From assembly GCF_049896245.1 (NCBI RefSeq), contig NZ_JAFCTX010000026.1:1-64000 (forward strand): a stretch of 64,000 nt of DNA. Reading direction: 5' to 3'. The position numbers and the translations under genes were made by a program. The first letter of the stretch is position 1. Each line of letters starts with the position of its first letter. The notes under the pieces were generated by a model. That model saw only the letters and a list, made by a program, of their open reading frames with translations. It did no database searches and was not told the DNA's origin. Positions 62,801 to 64,000 of the stretch are shown piece by piece. The DNA comes from Cypionkella sp049896245. Lineage in GTDB: Bacteria; Pseudomonadota; Alphaproteobacteria; Rhodobacterales; Rhodobacteraceae.

Positions 62801-64000
62801 GGTTTTGATCTGGATGGCCGCGAATATGTCACCGTGCTGCAAGACGGCCAAACCACTCCCGCGCCATGGATCAACGTCATCGCCAACCCCAGTTTCGGCT
62901 TTCAGGTTTCCGCCGAGGGCAGTGGGTTCACTTGGGCTGAAAACAGCCGCGAGAACCAGATCACGCCATGGTCAAATGACCCGGTCAGCGATCCGGCGGG
63001 CGAGGCGATTTATCTGCAAGACCTAGAGACCGGGCAAATCTGGACCCCCACCGCGCTGCCGATCCGCAGCAAGGGCAGCTACATCGCCCGCCACGGCTTT
63101 GGCTATTCCCGCTTTCAGCACGCAACCAACGGTATCGACGCCGATATGGTGCAGTTCGTGCCAATGGATGCCCCGGTCAAGATCACCCGATTGACCCTTC
63201 GCAACACCTCGGACCGCAGCCGCAGGCTTTCGGTGACGGCCTATGCCGAATGGGTGCTTGGCACCTCGCGCGGGGCGACGGCGACCGCCCTGATCACCGA
63301 GATTGACGCCGAGACGGGGGCAATTCTGGTGCGCAATCCGCGCGGCATGGCGTTTCCGGGCCGGGTGGCCTTTGCCGATCTGGGCGCGGATACCACCAGC
63401 CGCACCGCGGATCGGGCTGAAATTTTAGGGAGAGCCGGGTCGATGGCTTCCCCTGCCCGGCTCAGCGAGCTGTCCGGCAATGCCGGGCCAAAGTTCGATC
63501 CCTGCGCCGCTTTGCAACGTGAGATCACCCTCGCTCCGGGGCAAAGCATTGATGTGACCTTCCTGCTTGGCCAAACCAACAGCCTAGAGGACGCCCGCGC
63601 GCTGATCCTTGCCACCCGTGCCCGCGATCTGACGGCGGTGCTGGACGAGGTAAAGGCGTGGTGGGCAGACCTGCTCGGCACCGTCCAAGTGCGCAGCCCG
63701 GATCGCGCGCTGGATATCATGCTGAACGGCTGGCTGATGTATCAAGCCCTCGCCTGCCGCATCTGGGCGCGGGCTGGCTTCTATCAGGCCAGTGGCGCTT
63801 ATGGCTTCCGCGACCAGTTGCAAGACGGCATGGCGCTGACCGCTCTGCGGCCCGAGATGACGCGGGCGCACCTGTTGCGCGCGGCGGCGCGGCAGTTCCC
63901 CGAGGGCGATGTGCAACACTGGTGGCTGCCACATTCCGGCCAAGGCGTGCGCACGCGGATATCGGATGATCGGGTCTGGCTCAGCTATGCCGTGGCGCAA
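56843..64000 (+). CDS. ndvB: Cyclic beta-1,2-glucan synthase (partial, C-terminus beyond window)
   Basis: An open frame of 2386 codons runs from a GTG (56843) to the right edge without a stop; full proteins are about 2800-2900 aa. It starts RLRLVGWLLSKPADKLWSD. A GT84 glycosyltransferase region has Asp616-x-Asp618 in TLDADT, LSHDLFEG and RQHRWVRGDWQ near residue 762. It is flanked by membrane segments near 405-455, 800-850 and 930-970. A glycoamylase-like transglycosylation domain follows (about residues 1330-1470, with QYSNFGVPGLGLKRG and SFMAHHQGMTI). The visible end (LQDGMALTALRPE, HWWLPHSGQG) is in the GH94 phosphorylase-like chain-length domain. The enzyme makes, elongates and cyclises osmoregulated periplasmic glucan at the inner membrane. 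Coupled to the CsbD-like gene by GTGA. Confidence 0.92.
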   Translation, partial: MTGRLRLVGWLLSKPADKLWSDKAPIRSDLFGIERLEHHAVSLAAAQPISQGRPVAVSSLLVRVKDNAKALLAAYRSGAQALDAGQPITPAAEWLLDNFHIVEQQLRQIEDDLPPGYYRHLPKLADGPLAGYPRVLGLAWAYVAHTDSLLSETALLRFVQAYQTVQPLTIGELWAVAITLRIVLVENMRRLAEQITEANRLRQAADAFVDQVLASSASGVSAHTVLAGLDGVDLPEIMAAQVAKRLRGTDPADTPLAGWLDARLRHLGLSVETVVASAQARQGASNVTMRNIVASMRRLSEMDWAEFFEAASLIEARLRAASGYGEMDFATRNSYRTAIEMLARHSGHDEAAVTESALTMAQTGDTPAAHDPGFALLGAGRDALCRDLGYAPPLPITLGRLWRRLGLPGYLAAIALASVLFLTAALWLTGLHSGALILSGVWLAVEAGTALVNLMITRLVGPKPLPGLSLEDGIPADLRTLVAVPVLLANVQDLMQQIEQLEVHHLSSVGGALHYALLSDGPDAAKATTPLDTALITTARAEIAKLNATYPSDDGDRFLFLHRERQWNPSEGVWLGWERKRGKLIELNRLLRGAADTSFLPGAVVPQGVKFVITLDADTRILRDTVRRLIGKMAHPLNRPIIDPATQRVTSGYGILQPQVTPALPLGMDGSLYQRISSSPGGIEPYAAASSDVYQDLFAEGSFTGKGIYDVDAFMAAIEGRVPDNTMLSHDLFEGSFARAGLATDIQVVEDFPARQDVDARRQHRWVRGDWQLLPWISGKRKTTGGISAVNRWKMLDNLRRSLLAPMTLLSLFVGWLLPLPQALAWTAAVLVLLALPRLIALPLAILPGRAGITARSHFQALLADVKLAFAQIGLTVALLADTAALMLDAIVRTAVRLRSGTHLLEWLTAAQSSGGGLPNFARFYMLKARGVALGLFLCGAAVALNAPIWPLALTFAAIWLAAPVLARWISLPRMGRTAPPLTAAERTELRLIARRTWRYFEAFVTEANHFLPPDNFQETPRPVVATRTSPTNIGLYLLSVTVAKDMGWIGQAEAVTRLEQTLTTMQRLPRFRGHLYNWYDTSDLRVLDPAYVSSVDSGNLAGHLIAVAQACQEWQTRPSAPDLRGLHDALALALEALSANPEPQLSALLEQVANHPVRAAEAAILAEAHAGAGSELAFWTRAIAASHASQLVDPALPERLRAVGDQARQFAMEMEFGFLMQPEKKLLSIGFSVSTNTLDANCYDLLASEARLASLFAIAKGDVETRHWFRLGRGATPIGAGSALISWSGSMFEYLMPSLVMRAPAGSVLEETNRRIVEQQQAYAASLGIPWGISESAYNARDLEMTYQYSNFGVPGLGLKRGLSENRVLAPYATGLATMVDAQAALQNYAALADLGAEGRFGFYEALDFTASRLPEGASNVVVRSFMAHHQGMTITAIANVLHHGLLRDRFHAEPIIQAVEMLLQERVPRDVPIAPPRAKEVLVAAVETLSAAVVRHFDNPVTVIPTAHLLSNGSYGVMLTPTGAGFSRWRDLAITRWRADATQAQHGGFIYLRDVRSGGHWSAGVLPTGYDAGLHRAVFCEHHAAFTHTARHLLTHTEVVVSAEDDAEARRVTLTNTGRHPREIDVTSYAELVLAAPSADLTHPAFSKLFVVTDYLPELGVLIATRRKRSPSDPEVWAAHVAVVEGDETAPLQYETDRAKFIGRGQMLSNPATAETPLSGSIGTVLDPIFSLRRRVLIPGGGRVRVTFWTMVADTPEALLDLVERHRDPSAFGRAVTLAWTQTQVQLRHLGVSTTTASDFQRLAGMLVRGDARLRASAAQIRAGAGPQSDLWALGVSGDLPIVLFVISDAEDIGRLQEVLAAAEYWRMRQLAVDLVILNDRASSYAQDLQIAIDAAVRSSQARPSTTGTGGRIYTLRADMTPPETRARLMAAAAMMLIASRGSIGAQLDLLPATPASAPQKLALSALPSATITLPQLEFFNGTGGFDLDGREYVTVLQDGQTTPAPWINVIANPSFGFQVSAEGSGFTWAENSRENQITPWSNDPVSDPAGEAIYLQDLETGQIWTPTALPIRSKGSYIARHGFGYSRFQHATNGIDADMVQFVPMDAPVKITRLTLRNTSDRSRRLSVTAYAEWVLGTSRGATATALITEIDAETGAILVRNPRGMAFPGRVAFADLGADTTSRTADRAEILGRAGSMASPARLSELSGNAGPKFDPCAALQREITLAPGQSIDVTFLLGQTNSLEDARALILATRARDLTAVLDEVKAWWADLLGTVQVRSPDRALDIMLNGWLMYQALACRIWARAGFYQASGAYGFRDQLQDGMALTALRPEMTRAHLLRAAARQFPEGDVQHWWLPHSGQGVRTRISDDRVWLSYAVAQ

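Overview
The window is GC-rich DNA of an alphaproteobacterium, most likely a member of the Rhodobacterales (Paracoccaceae/Rhodobacteraceae). The gene content points there: a homogentisate operon with MBL-fold, FAD-monooxygenase and DUF2783 partners, serA/serC/serB arranged around one short intergenic region, DUF1036, ZapE, GC-rich intergenic hairpin repeats ending in a TATTT box, and an alphaproteobacterial-type type VI secretion locus without tssJ. Genus cannot be fixed from the sequence alone.

Layout. (1) 1-8410: aromatic (tyrosine/phenylacetate) degradation. A thiolase gene is cut by what looks like an IS630-type element at the left edge, followed on the minus strand by maiA and a MarR regulator. 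On the plus strand lie an MFS transporter and the operon hmgA-fahA-MBL-FAD monooxygenase-DUF2783. A perfect 20-bp palindrome sits inside the hmgA promoter. (2) 8414-15841: housekeeping genes: a PPP-family phosphoesterase, serA, serC, serB, a GNAT acetyltransferase, a TauE/SafE exporter and zapE. This block contains a 10-N assembly gap flanked by an apparent misassembly. (3) 16046-41126: a complete, co-directional type VI secretion cluster, tssK-tssL-tssM-tagF-pppA-ppkA-vgrG-DUF6931-like-tagH/fha-(36-aa small protein)-tssA-tssB-tssC-hcp-tssE-tssF-tssG-clpV. Kinase, phosphatase and FHA protein form a threonine-phosphorylation circuit, and the same R/K-T-V/M-I-G-G motif occurs in TssL (twice), PpkA and TagH. 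No tssJ and no separate PAAR gene are seen. A convergent gene just downstream encodes a membrane-anchored M23 peptidase plus lytic transglycosylase protein. (4) 43901-50893: DUF1036, an enolase-superfamily enzyme, then a compact FecR / CHASE2-cyclase / Crp-like regulator / RTX protein group that reads like a second-messenger signalling module. (5) 50960-54259: a region of decay. It holds an ABC permease fragment, a sugar-binding protein with a frameshift and a nonsense codon, a sterol-desaturase-like gene with an internal TGA and a frameshift, and a LacI regulator fused tail-to-tail with an aldo/keto reductase remnant. (6) 54502-64000: small conserved hypotheticals, a Crp/Fnr regulator, a CsbD-like mini-gene behind a possible EcfG-type promoter, and a very large cyclic beta-1,2-glucan synthase (ndvB/chvB) that runs off the right edge.

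The three most notable items are the repeated phospho-site-like motif shared by T6SS components, the FecR-CHASE2 cyclase-Crp-RTX module, and the cluster of recently disabled genes at 51-54 kb.
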